A DNA stretch of 64,000 bases from Nitrososphaerota archaeon (GTDB lineage Archaea; Thermoproteota; Nitrososphaeria; Nitrososphaerales; UBA183). The notes beneath the pieces are model-generated. The model saw nothing but the letters and a program-made list of their open reading frames with translations, searched no databases and had not been told where the DNA came from. Position 1 is the stretch's first letter. Each line of letters begins with the position of its first letter. Where the stretch lies: positions 1-64,000 of the forward strand of contig JAPCJR010000004.1 of NCBI GenBank assembly GCA_027886865.1, written 5' to 3'. This document shows, in pieces, positions 1-7,535 of this stretch. A program made the translations under genes and the position numbers.

Positions 1-223
1 TGTTGGTGAAGGCGGTTATCACGAAGAGCTTGGTCTGGGGCATGCTCTGGGACTCGAGCCCGAGCAGCTCCACCCCGTGCTCCTTGAAGGCGTCGAGAAG
101 CTTCCTGAGCGCCTCGAGCTGGTCCTTCCCGACGATGACCAGTTCGGTGACGGGGACCTTCGACGACTGGCCCGTGCCGAGTATCCTCGGCTGATAGTCG
201 TCTGGGCTGAGTCCCTTGGGCAT
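1..223 (-). CDS. hypothetical protein, N-terminal part only (runs off left edge)
   Basis: A 74-codon open frame starts with ATG (complement of 221-223) and is still open at base 1, so only the N-terminus is in the window. It reads MPKGLSPDDYQPRILGTG and then a beta-alpha-beta-like stretch (VTELVIVGKDQLEALRKLLD, later TKLFVITAF) that resembles a small regulatory ACT-like or ferredoxin-like fold. That resemblance is only by eye. An A/T-rich TATA-like stretch lies at 244-255 on the coding side. I do not recognise the family. Confidence 0.6.
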   Translation of the reverse strand, partial: MPKGLSPDDYQPRILGTGQSSKVPVTELVIVGKDQLEALRKLLDAFKEHGVELLGLESQSMPQTKLFVITAFTN

Positions 224-326
224 AAGCCCGGTATCGAGCGCCCGTTATTTATTAGCTATTTCATAGACCGACAGCGAGCTTGATAACGAGCTTGATAACG
301 CAGCGCCTCCGGGATGCTGACTGGCT

Positions 327-1067
327 TCACGCGTCCTTGCTTACCTTGCCCAGCGGTGTCAGCGATTTCACGGAGAGGTAGACCGCATAGGTGGCCCCCG
401 TAGTGAGAAAGTCCCCAAGGATCGTCGCAGCGTCCGAAGAGCTCACCGAATAGACGACGAGCGACAGGACGAACAGCATTAGCGCAGAGCCCAGCAGCCT
501 GATGCTTCTCTTTAGCGTCATGTCAGGGGTCCTGCGCGAACCGACTATCGCCGCCACGGCCCCGAGGCCAAGTATACCCGCGGAGACCAAGATGAACTGT
601 GTGAAGGCCACGTTGAGCCAGAAGGGCTCGCCCTGCGCAGACCCATAGTTCAGGAGCTGGAATCCGACCACCAGCACTGCGAGAAGAAAAAGGAAGCTCG
701 CTGCGAGCACCGCCGACGCTGGAGTCCGTATCTGCGACCAGCGGAGGGTATCCCTGTGGAAGAAGTCTGAACTCATGGCAACTAGGACGGTCCTGTCTAT
801 GAAGGCGAATGACACCCCGATTATCGCGGCAAACGGGAGGAAGCCGACCAGGTTGCCAAGGAGGCCACCGGGAACGGGGACGAAACCCTCCGCGATGGTG
901 ATGGCGATGACGGTCATCAGCAGCGTCGACCAGAGGGCTCTGCTCCGATATGCGGCGTCCACGAACCCTTTTCGTAGTCCGAGCGCGCTGTAGATTCCTA
1001 CGACCAGGATCACCACTTGGACCAGGTCGGTAACATCGGTGACTATGTAGGTCGGGTCACCTGACAT
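327..1067 (-). CDS. polytopic membrane protein of unknown function
   Basis: A 246-residue protein with about six or seven hydrophobic segments (roughly residues 10-30, 44-60, 70-90, 115-138, 150-178, 187-208 and 215-235) joined by short Arg/Lys-containing loops. No enzymatic motif is visible. Its start (ATG complement of 1065-1067) overlaps the end of the upstream KaiC-like gene by 11 bases, so the two are almost certainly cotranscribed and translationally coupled. The pairing suggests a membrane sensor or anchor working with a soluble ATPase-fold protein (inference). Confidence 0.75.
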   Translation of the reverse strand: MSGDPTYIVTDVTDLVQVVILVVGIYSALGLRKGFVDAAYRSRALWSTLLMTVIAITIAEGFVPVPGGLLGNLVGFLPFAAIIGVSFAFIDRTVLVAMSSDFFHRDTLRWSQIRTPASAVLAASFLFLLAVLVVGFQLLNYGSAQGEPFWLNVAFTQFILVSAGILGLGAVAAIVGSRRTPDMTLKRSIRLLGSALMLFVLSLVVYSVSSSDAATILGDFLTTGATYAVYLSVKSLTPLGKVSKDA

Positions 1068-1725
1068 GCGGCAGGACCTCCATGCCTGTGTTCGTCACCG
1101 AGAACCGGAAGTATCCATAGAGCGGGGCGAGCCCGAGCATCTTCCTCACGCGGAAGAGCGGGGTGATCGCCAGCCCCTCCTCGTAGAGCCGCATCTCCAT
1201 CACCCCGTCGAAGAGCTGCTCCATGGTCGTCAGCACGTTCGGGGGGTGCATCCCCTCCTCCGCGAGCGCGAAGAGGACCGAGTCCTGCTTCTTCAGATCG
1301 CCCACCATCTGGGACCAGTAGCTGTACATCGCCTCGAGAGGGTTGAGCACGAGCAGGGGCGAGAGGACGTCGGTGACGACCTTGACCCTCCTTCCGGCGT
1401 TGCGGTGCGCTGCGTCCTTGATGTTGAACGATATCGCTGTGGAGTCTCTCAGGTCGCACTTCACGGGGGAGCCGGAGCTTGCGATCCAGTCGGGGACCCT
1501 GTCCACCGGTATCCCCACGCCCTTCATGTCCCTCAGCACATCGGAGACCGGGTGGTGGGTCGCGTAGAGGCAGTAGTCGCCCTGCACGAGGCCGGAGCGC
1601 ATGAACCAGTACCCGAGGACCTCCTTGCCGATGCCTGGCGGGCCGACCACGAGAATGGCGGACCGGTCCGGGTAGCCGTCACCGCCCAGCAGGTGGTCGA
1701 GCGTCGGTACGCCAGTGGAGACCAA
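1057..1725 (-). CDS. KaiC/RecA-superfamily ATPase-like protein with altered Walker A
   Basis: 222 residues. The N-terminus STGVPTLDHLLGGDGYP is the usual KaiC/GvpD-type lead-in (tGi..LD.llgGG.p), followed by a P-loop GPPGIGKE at residues 28-35 and a Walker B-like strand VKVVTDVLSPLL near residue 115. The Ser/Thr that normally follows GK and coordinates Mg-ATP is Glu35, so ATP hydrolysis may be impaired. The protein has a single short KaiC-like domain, as in archaeal signalling ATPases of this group. The start is TTG (complement of 1723-1725), with a TATA-like GGCTTATCC at about 1757-1765. It overlaps the downstream membrane-protein gene by 11 bases. Confidence 0.75.
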   Translation of the reverse strand: MVSTGVPTLDHLLGGDGYPDRSAILVVGPPGIGKEVLGYWFMRSGLVQGDYCLYATHHPVSDVLRDMKGVGIPVDRVPDWIASSGSPVKCDLRDSTAISFNIKDAAHRNAGRRVKVVTDVLSPLLVLNPLEAMYSYWSQMVGDLKKQDSVLFALAEEGMHPPNVLTTMEQLFDGVMEMRLYEEGLAITPLFRVRKMLGLAPLYGYFRFSVTNTGMEVLPHVR

Positions 1726-1908
1726 GTGGGATGCGAAGGCTGGGTTGCGGCCGGGATAAGCCTATTCGCGTGCGAGCTTCGAGAGGAACGTCACGGTGCA
1801 GTTTTGGAAAGTGTCGGAAGCTCATTTGCGAGCCTTGCTCGAAAGAGATTCGACAGAGGTCGGCTAAAGCAAGCCGAGGATGTTAACTGGAAAATAAAAT
1901 CGGGGGGA

Positions 1909-1927
1909 AGGAGAGTGTTACTCTCCT
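1909..1927 (-). terminator. hairpin with stop codon inside, followed by T-rich tract
   Basis: AGGAGAG (1909-1915), 5-base loop, CTCTCCT (1921-1927): a perfect 7-bp stem. The TAG stop of the surface-protein gene (1926-1928) lies in the stem. In the transcribed (minus) direction it is followed by a run of C and then ATTTTATTTT (about 1891-1900), as expected for an archaeal U-rich terminator. Confidence 0.55.
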
Positions 1928-2981
1928 AATTGGTTGTTGGTACTTTCAGGATGGACTTTCTCTTTACGAGGACAGCCATCAGTAGCATTCCGAACGCGGC
2001 TACCAATAGAGTTGGTGCGCCGAATTGGGGTGCGCCGATGGGTGTGATTGGTCCGACTGGGTTGTTCGGTACGGTGGTGGGTATGGCGATCACTTGCCCG
2101 CTCCAGGTGAGACAGTCGCCGTTACCGGTCACTTGTGCAGTCTCTGACGTCGAACCCAGGGTCACTGGTACCGAGTAGGTCTTTGTGTCCCAGAGGTTTC
2201 CTTGGCTCCAGGGCGTGGATGTTGCCTTGGGGTCGCTGCCAGGGAACGCGTTCGTATCGATCGTCGCGCCGTTCCAGCCTGCGGTGTTGCCGGCAAGCTG
2301 GCCGTCAGCTACGATGAACGTCGTTGTTGCGGTCGTCCCGTCGGCTGCTCCGTGGTTGAAGGTGCTGCTGAGTTGGGTCCCAATAGATGTGTAGGCTCCG
2401 GTGTAGATGTAGACCTGCTGTGCGGTGCTCCCGGTCTGTGAGATTACGATCAGGGTCGCGCCTTCATCAAGGGGAGCGATTGTGTTGAGATCCCATGGAC
2501 TTTCGCCAGTTGTCAATCCAGATGGGAAGGCCGTTAGGCTGTTTGCCCCGTTGTTCACTATGGAAGTCACATCGGCGGCGTAGACGTAGATGTTTCCGTT
2601 GCCCCAGCATGGGCTCACGTCGCTGGCCTGCAGGATACCCGTTACCGTGTTCCCGTTCAGGCTACCTGTGTCTAGCGCCATGTTCGTTGGGTTGATGTAG
2701 TCCCAGATCAGGAACGCCTTCACTAGTGTTCCGGTCCAAGTCACGGTGATTGTGCCGTAGCCCTGGTCCCTCATCGCTGCGCCAGCGGCTGAGTACACCA
2801 GATCGCCTGAAGCGGCGTAGTACGGGGTCGAGTTGAGCGGTGGGTCCGGTGAGACGGGAATGCTCGGATTAGGTACGCCTTGCGGCGTGTAGGCTGCTGC
2901 GTTTGCGAAGGGCACTGCTAGGAGTAGGAGGGCTGCTGTGATTGAGATGATTGCTGTTTTTCTGCCTAATTTGCTGTTCAT
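1926..2981 (-). CDS. secreted/surface protein (DUF3344-like) with PEFG-like C-terminal anchor
   Basis: 351 residues. Residues 1-29 are a Sec-type signal peptide (basic start, then a hydrophobic run ending FANAAA). The body resembles DUF3344-type archaeal surface domains (TVTWTGTLVKAFLIWDYI; DEGATLIVISQ). The C-terminus is PQFGAPTLLVAAFG-(hydrophobic)-VKRK at about residues 318-342. This matches the layout of thaumarchaeal PEFG-CTERM sorting signals (motif, membrane span, basic tail), except that E is Q. The protein is probably displayed on the cell surface, perhaps after archaeosortase processing (inference). The ATG start lies about 35 bases from an A/T-rich shared promoter at 3011-3024. Confidence 0.75.
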   Translation of the reverse strand: MNSKLGRKTAIISITAALLLLAVPFANAAAYTPQGVPNPSIPVSPDPPLNSTPYYAASGDLVYSAAGAAMRDQGYGTITVTWTGTLVKAFLIWDYINPTNMALDTGSLNGNTVTGILQASDVSPCWGNGNIYVYAADVTSIVNNGANSLTAFPSGLTTGESPWDLNTIAPLDEGATLIVISQTGSTAQQVYIYTGAYTSIGTQLSSTFNHGAADGTTATTTFIVADGQLAGNTAGWNGATIDTNAFPGSDPKATSTPWSQGNLWDTKTYSVPVTLGSTSETAQVTGNGDCLTWSGQVIAIPTTVPNNPVGPITPIGAPQFGAPTLLVAAFGMLLMAVLVKRKSILKVPTTN

Positions 2982-3010
2982 TGAGTATATCTTCGGCCCA
3001 TTTACCCAAA

Positions 3011-3024
3011 AAAATGAATATAAC
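3011..3024. promoter_or_regulatory. bidirectional TATA region between surface protein and C2H2 gene
   Basis: AAAATGAATATAAC lies in the 62-base gap between two divergent genes. Read either way it gives an A/T-rich TATA-like core about 25-35 bases before a start codon (2981 on minus; 3044, 3050 or 3065 on plus). Confidence 0.45.
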
Positions 3025-3043
3025 GCTTAGGAAGCACAATCTC

Positions 3044-3529
3044 ATGCGCATGAATCTCAAATTCATGTCGACCGCTATGCTGAGCGGCTCGCCCTATGCG
3101 ACAGCCAAGTTTTTGAGTCACCCAGGCGGCCGCTTCTCGATGATAACGGTCGACTGTTCCGAGCTGTCGGCCGACGAGAAGCTAGCGCTCGCGTCGGAGA
3201 TCTCCGACTCGCTCGAAGGGAAGGCTATCGCGCTGGTGAAGATGGACAGCATAGTCCTCGACCAGCTGACGGACGAGAAAGTGGACATCGAGGCGATGCG
3301 ACCCATAGTCCGCGACTTTATATCGCGCAGGAAGGATTCGGCCCACTACTCCTTCGAAGCGAACGGCGACACGATCCTGGTCCATTCCGCCGACCCTATG
3401 GCGGCGTCGCACAGGAAGACGGAGAACACACTGCCGCCGAATCTCAAGCAATGTCCTTACTGCTCGTTCATCACGCAGTACGAAGTCGAGTACACCGTCC
3501 ACATGAGGAGCCATCTGTTCGGAGTCTAA
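3044..3529 (+). CDS. small protein with C-terminal C2H2 zinc finger
   Basis: About 161 residues. The last 25 contain one classical finger, C-P-Y-C-x12-H-M-R-S-H (C-x2-C-x12-H-x3-H). The rest is mixed alpha/beta with no family I can name. In-frame ATGs at 3044, 3050 and 3065 all fit the TATA-like element at 3014-3024; upstream ATGs would lie before the promoter. The finger suggests nucleic-acid or protein binding (inference). The stop codon overlaps that of the convergent gene by four bases. Confidence 0.7.
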   Translation: MRMNLKFMSTAMLSGSPYATAKFLSHPGGRFSMITVDCSELSADEKLALASEISDSLEGKAIALVKMDSIVLDQLTDEKVDIEAMRPIVRDFISRRKDSAHYSFEANGDTILVHSADPMAASHRKTENTLPPNLKQCPYCSFITQYEVEYTVHMRSHLFGV

Positions 3530-4005
3530 GCGGCCACAACGGTGGCCGTGCCGTTCTCGCCAGCAGGAGTGAGTTCGAAGTTGTATTTGTAGAACCCGGT
3601 CGAGTTGAGCTGCAGCGTCGCCATGCGACCCTGTATCAGGAATATGTCAAAGCCGACGGTGCCGTTAGGCCACACTAGCGACTCGATGATGTGCTCCGTC
3701 GTGTCCTGATTGTAGAAGAGTATCGTGCTGTTAACCCCGAGCACTAGGTTCAGCTTTAGAGGCTCGAAGCTCAGAGTTGAGTTTGTGTTCACTCCGGGTG
3801 GGATGATGACGAGGACGTCACCCTTTGGTACAGGAATCTGTGAAGTGCTCTTTGTCAGCGTCAGGGTGAACCCGATGTACGATGGGCCTCCGTCCGTCCT
3901 GGTCGCGAACGCCCAATACATTGACACGCCTCCTGTGACGACGAGCGCTATCAAAGCTAGGGCGGCCAAGGTTGTGCTTACTGCTCGTCGCGACCTACGC
4001 TTCAA
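3526..4005 (-). CDS. pilin-signal-bearing cupredoxin-like surface protein, copper ligands absent
   Basis: 159 residues. The N-terminus RRAVSTTLAALALIALVVTG has the charged-AVS-hydrophobic layout of archaeal class III (type IV pilin) signal sequences. The remainder has cupredoxin-like features shared with the gene at 22.6 kb (VLVIIPPGVNTNSTLSFEPL; STILFYNQDTTEHIIES; TGFYKYNFELTP). The expected C-x2-H-x2-3-M copper loop is replaced by YKYNFEL, leaving one candidate His. It is probably exported and membrane- or pilus-associated, and not a blue-copper electron carrier (inference). Convergent with the C2H2 gene, with shared stop-codon bases. Confidence 0.7.
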   Translation of the reverse strand: MKRRSRRAVSTTLAALALIALVVTGGVSMYWAFATRTDGGPSYIGFTLTLTKSTSQIPVPKGDVLVIIPPGVNTNSTLSFEPLKLNLVLGVNSTILFYNQDTTEHIIESLVWPNGTVGFDIFLIQGRMATLQLNSTGFYKYNFELTPAGENGTATVVAA

Positions 4006-4160
4006 CTGAGGCTCGCCGCCCGAGGCTCCTGCCCCTCATTAAAGGGTTCGCCCGATATGCGCTTGCGCCGCCTCTTTCCGAGCGCCGAGCAGGGCCGAAA
4101 TCTCGGCTCGGTTCCGGGATTGCGAAGGACCCGGCCGTCGCGCACACATGATACGCCACT

Positions 4161-4178
4161 CGTCTTACTTGTAAGACG
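4161..4178. repeat. 18-bp inverted repeat in divergent intergenic region
   Basis: CGTCTTAC-TT-GTAAGACG is a perfect 8-bp inverted repeat. It sits in the 271-base gap between the pilin-like gene and pgk, about 65 bases before the pgk TATA box. It could be an operator. No terminator-like T tract follows on either strand. Confidence 0.5.
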
Positions 4179-4242
4179 ACAGCGCTATCGTGTGTTTGTC
4201 GTGTAATGCCGTCGTCCGCGCCAAGAGCGGCTCGCAAAAGCG

Positions 4243-4249
4243 TTATAAT
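4243..4249 (+). promoter_or_regulatory. TATA box of the pgk-gap operon
   Basis: TTATAAT lies 28-34 bases before the chosen pgk ATG at 4277, consistent with a very short or absent leader. Confidence 0.6.
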
Positions 4250-4276
4250 CAATCTTCGGGAAGCGCATGCCGCAGC

Positions 4277-5488
4277 ATGCCCGCGAAGATTCTGACCATG
4301 GACAATCTGGAGCTTGATGGGAAGAGGGTCTTCACCCGGGTTGACATCAACACCCCGATCAATCCTGAGACCGGAGAGCTCCTTGAGCTGAGCAGGATCG
4401 AAGAGGCAGCAATCACCATAAGGGACCTTTCCGCTTCCACCGTCATCATCGCCTCCCACCAGGGCCGGGTAGGGAGGTACGACTACATCTCGATGGAGAA
4501 GCACGCCAAGGCCTTGGGCAGGGTCCTGGGCAAGGAAGTCGGCTTTGTGGAGGATGTCTTCGGCGAGGCTGCCAAGTCTGCGATAGACCGTTCGAAGCCC
4601 GGTGACGTGCTCGTCTTGGACAACCTTCGCTTCACCGCGGAGGAGAACATGGAGTTCAGCGTTGCCGATGCCCAGAAGACGATCCTAGTGACGCGGCTGA
4701 GGCCTCACGTCGACGCATGCGTACTTGACGCGTTCCCGACCGGCCACAGAGCGCACCCTTCCATCGTAGGGTTCGCGGAGCTGGTGCCGACGTGCGCTGG
4801 GAGGGTCGTGGCGAGGGAGCTTATGAAGCTCGAGCGCATCGCCGCGATCGAGAAGGGCCCGTATGTCACCGTCCTAGGAGGCGCGAAGGTGAACGACCGT
4901 ATCGAGGCGATCGACGCTTTGATCGCGAACCAGCGGGCGGACAAAGTCCTGCTCTCGGGTCTGGTCGCCCTCGTGTTCTTAAAATCCAAAGGGAAGTACC
5001 GCGGCGCTTTGCATGTCGAGAACGAGCAGAAGATGCTGCTCAAGGCCAGGCAGCTTCTCGACGACCACGCGGAAAATTTTGAGCTGCCCGTGGACGTGGC
5101 CATCCGCGTCGACGGGACGAGGAAGGAGATGGACATCGCTGACGTCCAGAGCAGCGCGGCGGTGTTGGACATCGGGACTAAGACCATCGACCGCTATTCA
5201 AGGTTCATCAAAGGCGCAGGTACGGTGTTCATGAGCGGACCGCCCGGCGCGTTCGAGTACGAAGAGTTCGGGCTCGGCACGGAGATGCTGCTAAAGGCGA
5301 TGAAGAACTCCTTCGGGACCACGATAGTGAGCGGGGGCCACCTGACTGCGGCCCTCTACAGGTTCGGGATCCACGAATCTATCGACCACGTCAGCACGGC
5401 CGGCGGCGCGCTCGTGCAGTACCTTGCCGGGAAGCGGCTTCCTCTTATGGACGCTCTCGAGAGGTCGGCGGCGAAGTGGGGACAATGA
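4277..5488 (+). CDS. pgk: phosphoglycerate kinase (archaeal type)
   Basis: 403 residues, the usual archaeal length. It interconverts 1,3-bisphosphoglycerate and 3-phosphoglycerate with ADP/ATP in the cytosol. Recognisable parts are the N-terminal substrate region GKRVFTRVDINTPI, the basic/His region IIASHQGRVGR, LVLDNLRF, VTVLGGAKVNDR in the hinge region, and the C-terminal nucleotide loop FMSGPPGAFE with TIVSGGHLTAAL. The ATG at 4277 is chosen because it follows the TATA box at the right distance and gives the family's normal N-terminus; longer in-frame extensions would cross the promoter. Its TGA overlaps the ATG of gap (ATGA), so the two are coupled. Confidence 0.93.
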   Translation: MPAKILTMDNLELDGKRVFTRVDINTPINPETGELLELSRIEEAAITIRDLSASTVIIASHQGRVGRYDYISMEKHAKALGRVLGKEVGFVEDVFGEAAKSAIDRSKPGDVLVLDNLRFTAEENMEFSVADAQKTILVTRLRPHVDACVLDAFPTGHRAHPSIVGFAELVPTCAGRVVARELMKLERIAAIEKGPYVTVLGGAKVNDRIEAIDALIANQRADKVLLSGLVALVFLKSKGKYRGALHVENEQKMLLKARQLLDDHAENFELPVDVAIRVDGTRKEMDIADVQSSAAVLDIGTKTIDRYSRFIKGAGTVFMSGPPGAFEYEEFGLGTEMLLKAMKNSFGTTIVSGGHLTAALYRFGIHESIDHVSTAGGALVQYLAGKRLPLMDALERSAAKWGQ

Positions 5489-6507
5489 TCCGCGTAGGAA
5501 TCAACGGCTACGGCACCATCGGTAGGCGCGTGGCTGATGCGGTCATGCTCCAGAAGGACATGACCCTGGTGGGCGCGACCAAGATGAAGCCCGATTATCG
5601 GGCAGTGATCGCAGCGCAGAAGGGGATTGCGCTGTATGTACCCAACCAGGAGGTCGCCAGCGCGTTCGACAAGGCCAGGATACCGTACAAGGGTGACGTC
5701 TCAAAGCTCCTCTCCGAGGTCGACGTGGTGGTGGACGCCACCCCTGAGCTCGGCGCCGAGTACAAGCCCGTGTTCGAGCGGCACGGCAAGAAAGCGATTT
5801 TCCAGGGCGGGGAGGAGCACAGCCTCACGGGCTTCTCTTTCGTGGCCCAGGTGAACTACACCGCAGCGAGAGGGAAGCAGATGGTGAGGGTGGTGAGCTG
5901 CAACACGACGGCGCTCTGCCGGGTGCTGCACGGGCTCGACTCGAACTTCTCCGTCTCGAGGGCCAGGGCGGTGCTCGTGAGGAGGGCGGCGGACCCCGAC
6001 GAGGTCAGCAAGGGGCCGATCGACGCGATAGTGCCGGACCCGATCACGCTCCCGTCGCACCATGGCCCCGACGTGGAGTCGGTGATGACGGGCCTGAGGA
6101 TCACCACGATGGCGATGAAGGTGCCCGTGACGCACATGCACCTGCACAGCGTCATCGCCTCGGTGAACGGCAACCCGACGAAGAACGACGTGATCACTGC
6201 GCTGGAGAGGACCCCGAGGCTCATGCTAGTCGACGCCAAGTCCGGTTTCAAGTCCACGGCTCAGGTGATCGACTGGGCCAGAGAGGTGGGACGGCCCAGG
6301 AACGACGTGTACGAGGCGGTGGTGTGGCGCGACTCGGTGACGGTGGTCGATGGGGAGGTCTATCTCTTCCTAGGCGTCCACCAGGAAGCGATAGTCACGC
6401 CCGAGAACGTCGACGCAATCAGGGCGGTCGCCACCGACGTCTCGGACGAGGTCTCGATGCGGGCGACGGACGAGTCGCTCGGGATCAGACACCCGGGCCT
6501 GAGCTAA
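5485..6507 (+). CDS. gap: type II glyceraldehyde-3-phosphate dehydrogenase (archaeal)
   Basis: 340 residues, typical of the archaeal tetrameric, NAD(P)-using phosphorylating enzyme. The Rossmann motif INGYGTIGRRVADA is at the N-terminus and the catalytic cysteine lies in VSCNTTALCR near residue 140. HMHLHSV and the C-terminal VYEAVVWRDS are also family-typical. Start ATG at 5485 overlaps the pgk stop (ATGA). Together pgk and gap interconvert GAP and 3-phosphoglycerate for glycolysis or gluconeogenesis. Confidence 0.93.
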   Translation: MIRVGINGYGTIGRRVADAVMLQKDMTLVGATKMKPDYRAVIAAQKGIALYVPNQEVASAFDKARIPYKGDVSKLLSEVDVVVDATPELGAEYKPVFERHGKKAIFQGGEEHSLTGFSFVAQVNYTAARGKQMVRVVSCNTTALCRVLHGLDSNFSVSRARAVLVRRAADPDEVSKGPIDAIVPDPITLPSHHGPDVESVMTGLRITTMAMKVPVTHMHLHSVIASVNGNPTKNDVITALERTPRLMLVDAKSGFKSTAQVIDWAREVGRPRNDVYEAVVWRDSVTVVDGEVYLFLGVHQEAIVTPENVDAIRAVATDVSDEVSMRATDESLGIRHPGLS

Positions 6508-6518
6508 ACTGGGCTAGG

Positions 6519-7499
6519 CTAGGCGTGCCCTTCGATCGCGCGGGGCCTGTAGGGCTCTTCCAGTCGTTTCATCTCGCCCGGCGTCAGCTTGACGTCGAGC
6601 GCGGCCACCAGCTCCTCGAGCTGTTCTAAGCTCGACAGGCCGATGATCGGCGACGTCACGCCCGGTCTGTGCAGCACCCAAGCAAGAGCTAACTGCGCGG
6701 GCGTCACCTTCTTCTCCTTGGCGACCTCCAGGACGCGGTCGAGGACGTCGAAGTCGGCCGGGTGGAAGAACCTCTGCTTCAACAGGGGGTCGCTCGAGTA
6801 GCGCTTCCCCGCGGGCCTTTTGTCCCTCACGTACTTCCCGGTCAGGAATCCCCGCGCGAGCGGGCTCCACGGGATGAGGCCCACCCCGCGGCTCAGGCAC
6901 AGGGGTATCATCTCCCTCTCCTCCTCACGGTACGCGAGGTTGTAGTGGTTCTGCATGCTGATGAACTTCTCGAGCCCCAGCCTGTCGCTCGTGTCCAGCG
7001 CTTCGGCGAACTGCCACGCCCACATGCTGGAGGCGCCCAGGTAGCTTACGGAGCCGCCCTTGACCAGCCCGTCGAGGGTCGTGAGCGTCTCCTCTATCGG
7101 GGCCTCGTAGTCCCAGCGGTGGATCTGGTAGAGGTCGACATAGTCCAGCCCGAGGCGGGCGAGGGAGCGCTTTATGCCGTCCCTGATGTGCTTCCTGGAG
7201 AGCCCCCTGTCGTTCGGGCCCGTCCCCATCGGGTTGTAGACCTTGGTCGCGATGACCAGGTCGTTCCGCCTGCCCTTGATGGCGCGCCCGAGGACCTCCT
7301 CAGAGCGGCCGTCGGAGTACATGTCCGCCGTGTCGAAGAAGTTGATCCCGAGGTCTATGGCGCGCTTGATGATGGGCGCGGCCTTCTCGTATCCCAGCGT
7401 CCAGGAAAAGGAACCTGATTTCACCCCGCCGAAGCTCATGCAACCGATGCAGAGCCGGGAGACCTTGAGACCGCTCTTGCCCAATCGTACGTATTCCAT
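6519..7499 (-). CDS. aldo/keto reductase
   Basis: 326 residues with the AKR TIM-barrel signature. N-terminus YVRLGKSGLKVSRLCIGCMSFGG, the catalytic Asp/Tyr motif DTADMYSDGRSEE, ATKVYNPMG with its Lys, and the His of DLYQIHRWD complete the tetrad. ARLGLDYVDLYQIH and IPWSPLARGFLTGKY match the YajO/AKR subfamily that reduces aldehydes with NADPH. Substrate unknown. It lies 11 bases beyond the gap stop in convergent orientation. Confidence 0.88.
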   Translation of the reverse strand: MEYVRLGKSGLKVSRLCIGCMSFGGVKSGSFSWTLGYEKAAPIIKRAIDLGINFFDTADMYSDGRSEEVLGRAIKGRRNDLVIATKVYNPMGTGPNDRGLSRKHIRDGIKRSLARLGLDYVDLYQIHRWDYEAPIEETLTTLDGLVKGGSVSYLGASSMWAWQFAEALDTSDRLGLEKFISMQNHYNLAYREEEREMIPLCLSRGVGLIPWSPLARGFLTGKYVRDKRPAGKRYSSDPLLKQRFFHPADFDVLDRVLEVAKEKKVTPAQLALAWVLHRPGVTSPIIGLSSLEQLEELVAALDVKLTPGEMKRLEEPYRPRAIEGHA

Positions 7500-7535
7500 G
7501 CTGCGTCAGCCACAGCATAGAGACGGCCGGTGTGA

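Noticed and set aside
1066..1929. 287-codon plus-strand frame
   Set aside because: It is antisense to the KaiC-like gene, with low-complexity His/Arg/Val composition and no motif.
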